NCBI GenBank assembly: GCA_030427705.1
Contig: JAUIBR010000021.1
Span: 1-64,000 of the forward strand
Reading direction: 5' to 3'
DNA from: a bacterium
Lineage (GTDB): Bacteria > Myxococcota_A > Bradymonadia > Bradymonadales > Bradymonadaceae
Length of the DNA stretch: 64,000 nt
Every line of letters starts with the position of its first letter. Within the stretch, counting starts at the first letter, position 1. This document shows, one piece after another, positions 1-8,600 of the stretch. Under the pieces are notes generated by a model, which saw only the letters and a list, made by a program, of their open reading frames with translations, did not search any database and had not been told where the DNA came from. The translations under genes were made by a program, and so were the position numbers.

Positions 1-423
1 CCTCCTGAAGAGGAAGACAACAATAACGACGACGAAGAAACGCCAACCCCAACCTTTGGCCGCTGGGGCGTCGGCCTCGCAGGACGCCTTGGATTTGCGT
101 TCGGTGACGGCAAAGCGCCTGATTATTACGTCTGGGCCGGCGGCGCGCCCGTCTACTCGGATGTCGGCGAGGACGGCGCGTTTGGAACGCCTGAAACGGA
201 AGGCGTCTGGGGTGCCCACTTCAACGTCGGATTCGCATGGCGCGGGTCCTGGCAACTCGCCGAAGACATGGACGAAGAGAGCAGCTGCGACGGTGGCACC
301 TGCGCCATCGGCACGATTTTGTTGCTATTGCTTCCCAACACGTTGGAAGCAACCATGGACGGCTTCGGCTCCGAAACCACCATGCCCCTGCGATTCGGCT
401 TCGGCTTCGGCTGGTCTATCTGA
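1..423 (+). CDS. Outer-membrane-like protein, 3' part only
   Basis: The reading frame is open from the left edge to the TGA at 421-423, so the N-terminus lies outside the window. The visible 140 residues begin with an acidic, Asn-rich stretch (PPEEEDNNNDDEE). Glycine/aromatic-rich segments follow, and the chain ends in alternating Phe-Gly (FGFGFGWSI), as expected of a beta-barrel C-terminus. A hydrophobic run followed by LLPNT resembles the WLLPNT segment near the end of the protein at 5640-6272, so the two may be distant paralogues. An outer-membrane location is inferred; no function is known. The next gene starts 3 bp after the stop, which suggests co-transcription. Confidence 0.75.
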   Translation, partial: PPEEEDNNNDDEETPTPTFGRWGVGLAGRLGFAFGDGKAPDYYVWAGGAPVYSDVGEDGAFGTPETEGVWGAHFNVGFAWRGSWQLAEDMDEESSCDGGTCAIGTILLLLLPNTLEATMDGFGSETTMPLRFGFGFGWSI

Positions 424-426
424 TCC

Positions 427-1566
427 ATGAAGATTGAAACTCTGCCGTATACCGACATTCAAACGGCGTTTGAGCATCCAGTTTTATTGGAGGACCGGGG
501 CCTAATCTTCGAGTCGCTCGATTGCCTCGACGCCCAGTCGTTCTGTTGCATCAGTGGGGACGTCAAAATCGACGGCGACCTCGATGAAGCCTGGGTTCGC
601 GACATCACGGAAGACGACATCATCGTGATTCGCGGGAACCTCGAGGTGTCGGGCGATATCGTGTTGGTTCACGACCCACTGAGCTACCTCTACCCCGGAC
701 GCAAACCCGCAGACATCGGGCTATTGGTGCTCGGCAACGTCAGCTGCCGAAGCCTATTCACAGGATACGCATATCCGTTTGGCGGCGGTGGAAACGTCTC
801 CGTCGCTGAGTGCGTTTTGTTGCACGATGACCACGCCCCAGCCGCTTTTGGTGCGCTCTACGCACCGGTTGCCATCGCCGACCAATGGAATCTATGCGGC
901 GACCTATCCAACGTCGGAGTGTGCTCGTGCGAACGTTGGGCGGGTCCCGGGACCGAGTGGCCTGACCCGCAAGGTCAAACACCTGAGTATTTTGTACCCG
1001 AGGTGCTGAGCAGCGTGACCGTCGTCAACGAAGTCGAAGTCGCAGACCGCCTCCGCAAAGGCCTACCCGTTTTGTTGGACGAGCACGCTGTCGCCATCGC
1101 GCCCGCTTCAAACAAGCAATGGGAGCCGCCGAAAGACGACGATCGGGAAGCTGCCTACCGTAAAGCCATCGGCAAAGACCCAAAAAACGCGGCCTCGATC
1201 GGCGACCTTGTGACGCTATTGGCGGCACAGGACCGCATGAATGAAGTCGCGGAGCTCATTGCCGATATCGATGAATCGATCTGGGGACGAACCCACGGGA
1301 AACTCGAAGCAGCCTGGTTGAAGCTTCAAACTCAGGCCAAGTTTGAACCATCCAAGATTGCCGACCGTTACGCGGATGCGCTAGCCGCAGCCGAAGAACA
1401 ACGCTGGGAAGACGCGTTCAAAGACCTTGTGTTTATCGTCTCGGTCAACCGCAGCTTTGGCGACGACATCGCGCGAATCACCCTGATTCGCCTGTTCGAG
1501 ATTGCGGGCCCTGATACCGAGCTAGTACGCGAATGGCGCCACAAGATGGGCGCCGCGATGTACTAA
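427..1566 (+). CDS. Protein with repetitive N-terminal beta region and YbbN-like TPR C-terminus
   Basis: 379 aa, no signal peptide, so probably cytoplasmic. Residues about 35-140 contain short repeated strands (CISGDVKIDGDL, IRGNLEVSGDI, LVLGNVSC) of the kind found in bactofilin-like or right-handed beta-helix folds. Residues about 235-379 are helical. Their end (FKDLVFIVSVNRSFGDDIAR, then LIRLFEIAGPDTELVREWR) closely resembles the C-terminal TPR of YbbN/CnoX thioredoxin-like proteins, where it mediates protein contacts. No thioredoxin CXXC domain is present. The role is unknown. The start lies 3 bp after the upstream stop. Confidence 0.85.
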   Translation: MKIETLPYTDIQTAFEHPVLLEDRGLIFESLDCLDAQSFCCISGDVKIDGDLDEAWVRDITEDDIIVIRGNLEVSGDIVLVHDPLSYLYPGRKPADIGLLVLGNVSCRSLFTGYAYPFGGGGNVSVAECVLLHDDHAPAAFGALYAPVAIADQWNLCGDLSNVGVCSCERWAGPGTEWPDPQGQTPEYFVPEVLSSVTVVNEVEVADRLRKGLPVLLDEHAVAIAPASNKQWEPPKDDDREAAYRKAIGKDPKNAASIGDLVTLLAAQDRMNEVAELIADIDESIWGRTHGKLEAAWLKLQTQAKFEPSKIADRYADALAAAEEQRWEDAFKDLVFIVSVNRSFGDDIARITLIRLFEIAGPDTELVREWRHKMGAAMY

Positions 1567-1664
1567 ACCGCCAACGAAAAACCTTCGCGGAAACACCAAG
1601 AGTTTCGCTCTGCCGAGACCGGCTGTTGTGCTATCGGTCTTGCACTCAAAAGAAGGAGGGACCG

Positions 1665-3119
1665 ATGTATCAACATCAACGTCAACGTCAACGCACTGCA
1701 ATTCTCGTTTTTTCTATCTTACTCGCCACGGCCAGCATGGCCTGCGGAGGACCGGCAACGCCTGACGAGGTGCCGACCGAAACGGAAACGAAATCCGAGC
1801 TGTCGACCGACGAAGCCAAGGCCATCGCCAAAGAGGCCTATCTATTCGGCTTCCCGATGATGATGAACTACAAGACCTTGTACGAGTACACGCTCAACAA
1901 GGAATCTGGTCAGTACAGAGGTCCGTTCAACACCGTAAAATGCGGGGCTCGCCTGTACACCCCGGACGACACGGCCATCGTCACGCCGAACTCAGACACG
2001 CCCTACTGCATGGGTTGGTTGGACTTGTCGTCTGGCCCAATCGTCGTCTCGGTTCCCGAGATGGAAGAGAACCGCTTCTATCACGTGCAGCTGACCGACT
2101 GGTACACACACAACTTCGCGTACATCGGTACACGCACGAACAATAACAAGGCCGGCAAGTACCTCGTGGTGGGCCCGGGTTGGGAGGGTGACAAGACCGG
2201 CTATGACGCCGTTTTGGCCAGCGAAACCAACTTCGTATTCACCATCATTCGCACGCAACTCTTTGGTCAAGACGACCTGAAACGCGTTGAAGAGATTCAA
2301 GCTCAGTACAAGTTCGAGCCGCTAAACGAAGCGGCCGAGGCCAACCCGATTCCAGCGCCAATGGCATGGACGAACGGTGTTGAGTTCACGCCTCAGGCAT
2401 TGAATGTCATCGATTTCACGCTCGATTTTGCGGCTCAGCATCCAGACGATGCTGCGATCTGGACCAACCTGAAAAAGCTGGGACTGGGAACCGATGCGAC
2501 ATTTGATGTCAGCAAACTCGACCCGGAAATCGCTGCCGCAGTCGCCGACGGGGTGAAAGAGGCGCAGGTCGAGGCGAAGACCTTCATCTCGACGCAGGCC
2601 AAAGACCCGCTTGTGAGTGGGAAAATCTTCGGCACGCGCGCGTTCCTGACAGACACGTCCACGCTCGACGCCAGCGCGTCGCTGAAACGAACTGCGGGCG
2701 CGATTGCCGGACTCTATGGAAATAGCGGAGAGGAAGCGCTCTACCCAACGTACTTCGTCGACGCGACCGGCGCGCCGCTGGACGCGGGAAATGCCAACTA
2801 CACCATCACGTTCCCAAGTGGCCAGCTTCCGCCTGCCAAGGCGTTTTGGTCGCTCTCGATGTACGACGGCAAGACGCAGCTCTTCATCCACAACCCGCTA
2901 AATCGCTACCTGGTGAACTCGTCGATGCTGAAGTCGATGAAGAAGAACAAGGACGGTTCGCTGACCATCCAAATCCAAAATACAAAACCCGAAAGCGGTG
3001 ACACGAACTGGCTGCCTGCGCCAAAGGGACCGTTCTATCTGGTCCTTCGCGTCTACGATCCAGACCCGATGGTCTTCGAAGGCAAATGGACGCCCCCACA
3101 AGTTGTGAAAGCTGAATAG
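1665..3119 (+). CDS. DUF1254/DUF1214 lipoprotein, copy 1
   Basis: 484 aa. The ATG at 1665 is chosen because a strong ribosome site (AAGGAGGG, 1653-1660) lies just upstream and the protein then begins with a lipoprotein-type signal (hydrophobic run ending SMAC, Cys about residue 24). The reading frame is open further upstream but overlaps the preceding gene. After an acidic Thr/Glu linker comes a DUF1254 region (EAYLFGFPMMMNYKTLY, VTPNSDTPYCMGWLDL), then DUF1214 at the C-terminus (FWSLSMYDGKTQLFIHNPLNRY, NWLPAPKGPFYLVLRVY). Proteins of this family are exported; their biochemical activity is not established. The next gene, 8 bp downstream, is a paralogue, so this is a tandem duplication in one operon. 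Confidence 0.92.
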   Translation: MYQHQRQRQRTAILVFSILLATASMACGGPATPDEVPTETETKSELSTDEAKAIAKEAYLFGFPMMMNYKTLYEYTLNKESGQYRGPFNTVKCGARLYTPDDTAIVTPNSDTPYCMGWLDLSSGPIVVSVPEMEENRFYHVQLTDWYTHNFAYIGTRTNNNKAGKYLVVGPGWEGDKTGYDAVLASETNFVFTIIRTQLFGQDDLKRVEEIQAQYKFEPLNEAAEANPIPAPMAWTNGVEFTPQALNVIDFTLDFAAQHPDDAAIWTNLKKLGLGTDATFDVSKLDPEIAAAVADGVKEAQVEAKTFISTQAKDPLVSGKIFGTRAFLTDTSTLDASASLKRTAGAIAGLYGNSGEEALYPTYFVDATGAPLDAGNANYTITFPSGQLPPAKAFWSLSMYDGKTQLFIHNPLNRYLVNSSMLKSMKKNKDGSLTIQIQNTKPESGDTNWLPAPKGPFYLVLRVYDPDPMVFEGKWTPPQVVKAE

Positions 3120-3127
3120 GAATGACG

Positions 3128-4555
3128 ATGAAAAACTTCGCTCTAGTACTGATAATCGCCCTGGCCGCCACGACGTTGGGTTGCCCTGCCTCGACACCTG
3201 ACGAGCCCGTCAAGGAAGCCGAAGCGCCGTCGTTGTCTGCCGAAGAAATCACCTCCATCACCGAGGAAGCGTACATCTACGCCTACCCGATGTTGGACCA
3301 TCACAAGACGATCTTCGCGTTCTCCATGTGGAAGGACTCGCCCGCCTACGTGGCGCCGTTCAATGTGCTCGCAAACCTCGAGAAGTTGAACGACCACACG
3401 GACACCGAAGTCATTCGGCCCAACAACGATACGCTCTACTCTTCGCTGGTCTTCGACGTGCGCGCCGAACCGATGGTGATTAGCGTGCCGGCCAATCCCG
3501 ACAAGCGTTACTACTCCTTCCAGCTCATCGACGCGTTCACCCACAACTTCGATTATATCGGTTCTCGTGCGACCGGATTTGAAGCCGGCAACTACGTCAT
3601 CGCTGGACCAAACTGGAAGGGCGAGGCACCTAAGGGTGTGAACAAAGTGATTCGTTCGAATAGCGACCTTGGACTTGCGTTGGGACGAACGCAGGTCAGA
3701 GGCCCCGACGACCTCCAGAACGCAATCACGTTCATGAAAGGCTATAAAGCGCAGACGCTGAGCGCGTTCACGCAGACCGAAGCCCCGCCAGCCGCAACGT
3801 CGAAGGTGCCCGGATTCGCACCTGAAATGCTTAGCACCCCAAGCTTCATCGCCTTGTTCAATCAGCTACTTCCACACGTCGAAATGACCGACGACGAAAA
3901 ACCTATGTTCGAGCGCTTCGCCAAGATTGGCATCGCGCCCGGCAAGGCATTCGACGCGTCAACCCTGTCCGACGAAGAGCGCGCGGCGATGGAAAAAGGC
4001 ATCGCAAATGCCAAGGCCAAGATTGAAGAAGAGACCATGAAACTTGGCGAACGAAAGAACGGTTGGATGCTAGTTTCTGACACGTTTGGCACACGCGACG
4101 ACATGCGCGGACGCTACCTGCGCCGCGCCGCAGGCGCGAAGTTCGGTATCTATGGCAACACGCTCGAAGAGGCGTACTACCCTGAGACAAATGTGGACGA
4201 GACGGGCGCCGCCTTAGATGGCTCGAAGCACAACTACATCCTGCACTTTGAAAAGGACGAGCTTCCACAGGTCAACGCGTTCTGGTCGTTCACGATGTAC
4301 AAACTGCCTGAACAGCTCTTCATCGATAACCCACTGAAGAAATACGTCGTCAGCAGCGCGACCAAAGGCCTGAAGTTCAACAAAGATGGCTCGCTGGATA
4401 TCTACATCCAGAAAAACTCACCGGGTAAAAGCAAGGAAGCCAACTGGCTGCCGGCACATGACGGCCCATTCTCGCTTCAGTCGCGTCTTTACTGGCCAAA
4501 ACCCGAGACGCTCGATCCGTTGCGACCACTTCCGCCGGTCAAAGTCGCGAAGTAG
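3128..4555 (+). CDS. DUF1254/DUF1214 lipoprotein, copy 2
   Basis: 475 aa. ATG codons occur at 3122 and 3128. The AGGA at 3118-3121 is correctly spaced only for 3128, which gives MKNFALVLIIALAATTLGC, a typical lipoprotein signal with lipobox TLGC. The protein has the same two-part DUF1254/DUF1214 layout as its neighbour (EAYIYAYPMLDHHKT, RPNNDTLYSSLVFDV, FWSFTMYKLPEQLFIDNPL, NWLPAHDGPF). It differs in a longer middle region with charged helices. Divergence from copy 1 along the whole length points to an old duplication. Substrate and reaction are unknown. Confidence 0.92.
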   Translation: MKNFALVLIIALAATTLGCPASTPDEPVKEAEAPSLSAEEITSITEEAYIYAYPMLDHHKTIFAFSMWKDSPAYVAPFNVLANLEKLNDHTDTEVIRPNNDTLYSSLVFDVRAEPMVISVPANPDKRYYSFQLIDAFTHNFDYIGSRATGFEAGNYVIAGPNWKGEAPKGVNKVIRSNSDLGLALGRTQVRGPDDLQNAITFMKGYKAQTLSAFTQTEAPPAATSKVPGFAPEMLSTPSFIALFNQLLPHVEMTDDEKPMFERFAKIGIAPGKAFDASTLSDEERAAMEKGIANAKAKIEEETMKLGERKNGWMLVSDTFGTRDDMRGRYLRRAAGAKFGIYGNTLEEAYYPETNVDETGAALDGSKHNYILHFEKDELPQVNAFWSFTMYKLPEQLFIDNPLKKYVVSSATKGLKFNKDGSLDIYIQKNSPGKSKEANWLPAHDGPFSLQSRLYWPKPETLDPLRPLPPVKVAK

Positions 4556-4620
4556 TCAGATTTCCGGAAACACCTCACTTCCAAGGGACGATACTTGTGG
4601 GTACGCGAAACTGTCCTGTT

Positions 4621-4641
4621 TGAGCTCTCGGAGCTCATTTT
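4621..4641 (+). terminator. Candidate intrinsic terminator after DUF1254 pair
   Basis: TGAGCTC-TCG-GAGCTCA is a perfect 7-bp stem with a 3-nt loop followed by TTTT. It lies 65 bp after the second DUF1254 gene and 25 bp before the AraC-type gene. The T-tract is short, so termination may be partial. Confidence 0.45.
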
Positions 4642-4665
4642 GGACAAGAACGGCAAGGTATACAC

Positions 4666-5634
4666 ATGCTCTCTATCTCGTTTCTGGTCGAAAATGACTT
4701 CAGCGCTTCCGCTATAGCTTCAATCACCGAGGTGTTTTACCTGGCATCGCGGCACGCCCATTTGAATCCAATTGAGACACATTTTGTTTCCATGCGCGGG
4801 GGTGTGCGGCGTAGCAGAGCGGGCATGACGGTGGAGACCCGCCCGGTATCTTCTGCTTCGTCGGAAGTGCTCGTCATTGCCGTCGAAGACCTTTCAGGCG
4901 CGGAGCTTACGTTCTTCGAACACTATTTCTTCGAGTTCCCAAGCGACTTCAAACACTTTGGTATCGCGGGTTCAAGTGCACGACTACTGCGCCATATCCG
5001 CTGCGCCCCTCGCCGAATCGCTGGTCACTGGCACGATGCCAACTGGATTGCTTACGAGGTACCTAACACACAAGTATTAGATTCCTCGTTCGATCGATGC
5101 GACCCCTGGTTTACAGCGACGACCCCAAGACATTTGGGACTGGGAATACTCTCGGAGCTGAAGAGCGAAGAGACGGCGCGAACCGTTCGACGACATCTGA
5201 ACATGGGTCCACAAGATGTTAGGCAAAACTCCTTCGTCGATATCGCGACGGCGCTACCACGCACATTTGGCACCGTCAGTCGTGCCATTGAGATCATCGA
5301 AAGTGACCTCGCCCTCATTAGCCTCGACGAACTCGCGGCCCATTTTGAGACATCTACTCGCAGTTTGACCCGCAAGTTCGAACGCCAATTGGGCATGACA
5401 CTCGCCGCCTACATTCGTCTGCGGCGTGTCATCAAAGCAGCGGAGATGATTGCGCTTGGCCATCGCATCGCGGACGCCCGAGAAAAATGTGGGTTTCAGT
5501 CTTCCACAGGATTTGCGAACACCTTTAAGAGGCTCATGGGTGTCACACCCTCGGTGTACGCTGTGATGTTCAACGCGCCAGAGACAGCGGAAGCTGCGGA
5601 GATCCGGCGTATTCGCGAAAAATACGGATGGTGA
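4666..5634 (+). CDS. AraC-family transcriptional regulator, GlxA-like
   Basis: 322 aa. The N-terminal ~175 residues fit the DJ-1/PfpI-like sensor domain of GlxA-type regulators (MLSISFLVENDFSASAIASITEVFYLA at the start, then a flavodoxin-like core). Residues about 210-320 hold the two helix-turn-helix motifs of AraC DNA-binding domains: ISLDELAAHFETSTRSLTRKFERQLGMT and the second helix pair IADAREKCGFQSSTGFANTFKRLMGVTPSVY. AAGG about 10 bp upstream supports the ATG. It follows the two DUF1254 genes on the same strand and may regulate them, but no binding site was identified. Confidence 0.93.
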   Translation: MLSISFLVENDFSASAIASITEVFYLASRHAHLNPIETHFVSMRGGVRRSRAGMTVETRPVSSASSEVLVIAVEDLSGAELTFFEHYFFEFPSDFKHFGIAGSSARLLRHIRCAPRRIAGHWHDANWIAYEVPNTQVLDSSFDRCDPWFTATTPRHLGLGILSELKSEETARTVRRHLNMGPQDVRQNSFVDIATALPRTFGTVSRAIEIIESDLALISLDELAAHFETSTRSLTRKFERQLGMTLAAYIRLRRVIKAAEMIALGHRIADAREKCGFQSSTGFANTFKRLMGVTPSVYAVMFNAPETAEAAEIRRIREKYGW

Positions 5635-5639
5635 AGATT

Positions 5640-6272
5640 CTAGAATGTCCACTTGAACGAAACCCCGTATCGGGCTTCGTCCGTGCCAACATCTTCGGCA
5701 TTGAACTGAATCGTATTGGGCAACAACCACGCCATCGCGACCATGAACACGCCGACTGAGCCTGCCTGCCCATCGCCGATGTCTTCGTCCTCTTCCATCG
5801 CGCGGTAGATGGCGCCCCACGAACCAGGGAAGCTAATGCCGACGGACAGGCGAGAACCCAACTCGTAGCCGTCTGCGCCTTCGACGGTCAACCAAATCGG
5901 CGCGGCTCCGACGAAGGTGTAGAAGTCCGCCCACGAGTCACCGTCTGCGCCGTAGGCAAATCCCAACCGCGTCATCGGCCCGACTGCAAATCGATTCAAC
6001 ACAATCTCGGACTCGTCGGGCTGTTCGATGGCCAACTGCCCAATCTGCAGGTTGGGCCCAACGGCGCCGTAGAACGCCCAGTTTTCGCCGAGCGGCACCA
6101 GGCTTCTGTAGTAACCCGCAAATCCATCAAAGCCCGCTGTGCGGCTCTGACTGCCCCACGTGGCTCCGAATCCCAAATCAAACTGAATAGGTCGCGTCGG
6201 GTCCGCGGATGCGGGCGATGCGATAACCAATGCGAACAATAAAACCAGGAGCGCCACAACCTTCGAATTCAT
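5640..6272 (-). CDS. Outer-membrane beta-barrel-like protein
   Basis: 210 aa from the ATG at 6272, preceded by GGAG; upstream in-frame codons would only extend a poor N-terminus. MNSKVVALLVLLFALVIASPASA is a Sec signal peptide with an A-X-A cleavage site. The mature part alternates short hydrophobic and glycine-rich strands (IQFDLGFGATWGSQ, NWAFYGAVGPNLQIGQL) and ends with RYGVSFKWTF, a terminal Phe typical of barrel assembly signals. The LLPNT segment near the C-terminus recalls the cut-off protein at 1-423. Function unknown. It converges with the AraC gene with only 5 bp between the stops. Confidence 0.85.
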   Translation of the reverse strand: MNSKVVALLVLLFALVIASPASADPTRPIQFDLGFGATWGSQSRTAGFDGFAGYYRSLVPLGENWAFYGAVGPNLQIGQLAIEQPDESEIVLNRFAVGPMTRLGFAYGADGDSWADFYTFVGAAPIWLTVEGADGYELGSRLSVGISFPGSWGAIYRAMEEDEDIGDGQAGSVGVFMVAMAWLLPNTIQFNAEDVGTDEARYGVSFKWTF

Positions 6273-6390
6273 CTCAATCTCCAATCTCTGGCTCGGCCAT
6301 AACCAGCAAAACAAAAAAGCGCCGAGCAGACAAATGACTCATGAGTCATGTTTTCGGTAGACGGGGGGTGTTCCGATGTATTCAAAAAGG

Positions 6391-6425
6391 ACGGTTCTTG
6401 GTTCTTGGTTTTTGGTTCTTGGTAT
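6391..6425. repeat. Heptanucleotide repeat tract, TTGGNNN type
   Basis: Units TTGGTTC, TTGGTTC, TTGGTTT and TTGGTTC in 7-bp register. The tract begins 11 bp beyond the stop codon of the minus-strand lipoprotein gene at 6436-6903. A stretch of about 31 bp is identical to the tract at 60995-61028. Confidence 0.9.
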
Positions 6426-6435
6426 TGTTTGCTCG

Positions 6436-6903
6436 CTAAAACTCGACACGCGCCATGTAGCTGACGGCTTGCAGGACAACCCAATTGCCGTCTTGCTTGT
6501 GGCTCCACATGGTGAACGAGTAGGTGCCGAGGTTCCAAGTATCCTCCTGTATCTCAACATCGTCGTTCTCGGCACCGGCCGGATAGTCGTTCAGCAGTTC
6601 AACACGAAACTCCGGCATGCCCTCGCCCATCTTGAACGACACCGACTCGGTCGGCGGGCCCCACTTATCCAACCACTGTTGTCGCGGGGTGTTGCGCACC
6701 AACTCGTCAAAGTCAGCCGTGCTGTTCGGCTCCGGCGACGGCGGCTTTTCACCCTTCTGGTCCGGCGCAGGCTCCGGCTTAACCTCAGGTGTAGGAACCT
6801 CCGCAGCCGCCGGAGTAGCCGTCGGCGTCTCTTGCGGCGTCTCACACGCTGTTGCCATGATGAATACTGCCAAAACGATTGAAGCGGTTCGAAATCTAGC
6901 CAT
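6436..6903 (-). CDS. Small lipoprotein with Pro/Glu-rich linker
   Basis: 155 aa from the ATG at 6903, chosen because it gives a lipoprotein signal (MARFRTASIVLAVFIMATAC, Cys at residue 20). A Thr/Pro/Glu/Ala-rich linker covers residues 21-65. A small globular domain follows, with VSFKMGEGMPEFRVELLND and a closing MWSHKQDGNWVVLQAVSY that looks like an exported beta-rich domain. No family recognised. The upstream lipoprotein gene ends 64 bp away on the same strand. Confidence 0.8.
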   Translation of the reverse strand: MARFRTASIVLAVFIMATACETPQETPTATPAAAEVPTPEVKPEPAPDQKGEKPPSPEPNSTADFDELVRNTPRQQWLDKWGPPTESVSFKMGEGMPEFRVELLNDYPAGAENDDVEIQEDTWNLGTYSFTMWSHKQDGNWVVLQAVSYMARVEF

Positions 6904-6967
6904 GAAGAGTCCTCTGTGGTTCTCACAAACTTCTGTGGTTCTCTGTGAAGGGTGACGCAGTCCGCGG

Positions 6968-8131
6968 CTACTCAGTGAGTGGCGTACGCTGACAATCAAA
7001 CGTCACATCAATCGGGTCACCGTTATCGATGACCTCAAAGTCCTCAACGGTCAGGTCCGCCAAATCCCGCGGCCCCAACAGCCCGTCCCACTTATTGGCC
7101 GTGAACGAATCCGACTGCGCCGTGAGCGCAATGTTCCCACCATCGGCGTGGAACATGCCATACTTCTGCAACGCTCGAGCAACGACGCGAGCCCCTTCGT
7201 TAGGAAGCGTGTCCAGCGGATAGTCCGCGCGGAGCCGGAAGTGAACGCCGTATGGCGGCGCATTATCATCGCCAGTTGTGCGCGTTCCGTGGGTCGCAGG
7301 CGGCACGTACTTGCTAGCCCGCACGCGGTTGTTGGGAAGGATGAAGCGGATGGCGTGATTGATTTCACCCGCTGCAACCTCATCTGCCGAGAACAACAAC
7401 GGCGCAATCGGGAAGCCTGCAGCATCCGCGCTGGTGCACTGTTGGCCACGCCCGTCCGGCCCGTAACCACCACTGGTATCCCAGACCGCCAGACATCCAC
7501 CCATGAACGTCCTGCCCTGAATATTCGCTCGCCACATCTCATACAGCCGGTTTTCGAACGGCGCGTGCACAATCAAATGGCAGTCACCATCACCCTCGCA
7601 CGCATACCCCGATTCGCCTTCCAGCCGTCCACCGTCGGGCACGGGAATCATCACGTGGTCGCAGTCCGGCGAATAGAAATCACCAGTCTCGATAAAGTCC
7701 GACTTTGCGGTATTGGCGTCCGCATCCAAGACCTCGATCGAGAAGTCGATCTGGAATCGGTCGCTATTGCCCCACCCTCCAGCATTGCGAAGCGACGCGA
7801 TAATCGCGTCCGAATCATCAGCCTTCGGCAATGCCGACACATCACGCTTCCAGAACGCATCGCCCGCAAAATAGCGGTTCTGCGGCATCGTGTTGTTGAC
7901 GTTATTCGAGTTATTCGAGTTACTCGAGTTGTTCGAATTGTTGCTGTTGTTCGCGTTATTCGAGTTGTTGGCGTTGTTAACGTTGTTGCCGTTGTTCGAA
8001 TTGTTCGCGTTGTTGACGTTGTTAACGTTGTTCACGTTATTGACGTTGTTTGCGTCGCCGTTGTTGGACTTGTCGGAGTCGTCCGAACAACCCGCAAGCG
8101 CAACGATAAGCAGCACGGCCAGAAGTCGCAT
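6968..8131 (-). CDS. Lipoprotein with long Asn-Asn-X tail
   Basis: 387 aa. MRLLAVLLIVALAGC is a lipoprotein signal (lipobox LAGC, Cys 15). Residues about 22-82 are almost entirely NNV, NNA and NNS triplets encoded by a 9-bp-like DNA repeat (7880-8065), a flexible spacer holding the domain away from the membrane. The ~300-aa domain that follows contains several Cys (PDCDHVMIPVPDGG, YACEGDGDCHLIVHAPFEN, GGCLAVWDTSGG) and is probably secreted and disulfide-bonded. No enzyme motif recognised. Asn-repeat spacers of this kind are common in Bradymonadales-like genomes. Confidence 0.85.
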   Translation of the reverse strand: MRLLAVLLIVALAGCSDDSDKSNNGDANNVNNVNNVNNVNNANNSNNGNNVNNANNSNNANNSNNSNNSSNSNNSNNVNNTMPQNRYFAGDAFWKRDVSALPKADDSDAIIASLRNAGGWGNSDRFQIDFSIEVLDADANTAKSDFIETGDFYSPDCDHVMIPVPDGGRLEGESGYACEGDGDCHLIVHAPFENRLYEMWRANIQGRTFMGGCLAVWDTSGGYGPDGRGQQCTSADAAGFPIAPLLFSADEVAAGEINHAIRFILPNNRVRASKYVPPATHGTRTTGDDNAPPYGVHFRLRADYPLDTLPNEGARVVARALQKYGMFHADGGNIALTAQSDSFTANKWDGLLGPRDLADLTVEDFEVIDNGDPIDVTFDCQRTPLTE

Positions 8132-8306
8132 CGTATTGTCTCTTAAGCAGAATTGGTGTTTGCGGGAGTATGGCCAATCTGCGGGGGAGACACAAGAGCC
8201 GGTGGTGAAGGAGGTTTGGGGAGGTCGCAGAGCAATTCGCAGAGGCTCCGGAGGTCACGAAGGCGCCAGAGGAACTTTTGTTCCAAACGTAGAGCGGTAC
8301 GGTAGC

Positions 8307-8467
8307 GCGAGTTGCGAGTTGCGAGTTGCGAGTTGCGAGTTGCGAGTTGCGAGTTGCGAGTTACGAGTTGCGAGTTGCGAGTTGCGAGTTGCGAGTTGCG
8401 AGTTGCGAGTTGCGAGTTGCGAGTTGCGAGTTGCGAGTTGCGAGTTGCGAGTTGCGAGTTGCGAGTT
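8307..8467. repeat. (GCGAGTT)23 tandem repeat
   Basis: 161 bp that divides exactly into 23 heptamers, with one variant unit (ACGAGTT near 8363). Seven is not a multiple of three, so every frame gives a 7-residue repeat (ASCELRV on the plus strand). Neither strand has a stop codon, which creates long meaningless open frames. The region from 8132 to 8306 before it holds no gene. Confidence 0.97.
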
Positions 8468-8554
8468 TCGATTAATCGACTAATCGGAAATCGAAAATCC
8501 CGAATCGAAAATCGAAAATCCCGAATCGAAAATCGGAAATCCCGAATCGACCCC
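8468..8554. repeat. AATCNNN heptanucleotide repeat tract
   Basis: Directly follows the GCGAGTT block. From about 8479 the sequence reads as consecutive heptamers AATCGGA, AATCGAA, AATCCCG, AATCGAA and so on, with a constant AATC and three variable bases. Confidence 0.9.
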
Positions 8555-8600
8555 AAAACCAAAGACCAAAGACCAAAGACCAACGACCAAGAACTAGCCA
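8555..8600. repeat. CCAAAGA heptanucleotide repeat tract
   Basis: Heptamers CCAAAGA (three times), CCAACGA and CCAAGAA: the reverse complement of the TTGGNNN type, in the opposite orientation to the copies at 6391, 13826, 18962 and 60995. It ends on the methyltransferase gene, whose TAG stop (8594-8596) abuts the last units. Confidence 0.88.

Noticed and set aside
7890-8483. Long plus-strand frames of ASCELRV repeats over the heptamer array
   Set aside because: They are translations of (GCGAGTT)n, which lacks stops in all frames, and lie antisense to a real lipoprotein gene.
8307-8600. Possible CRISPR array
   Set aside because: The units are 7 bp and contiguous, with no spacers and no cas genes in the window.
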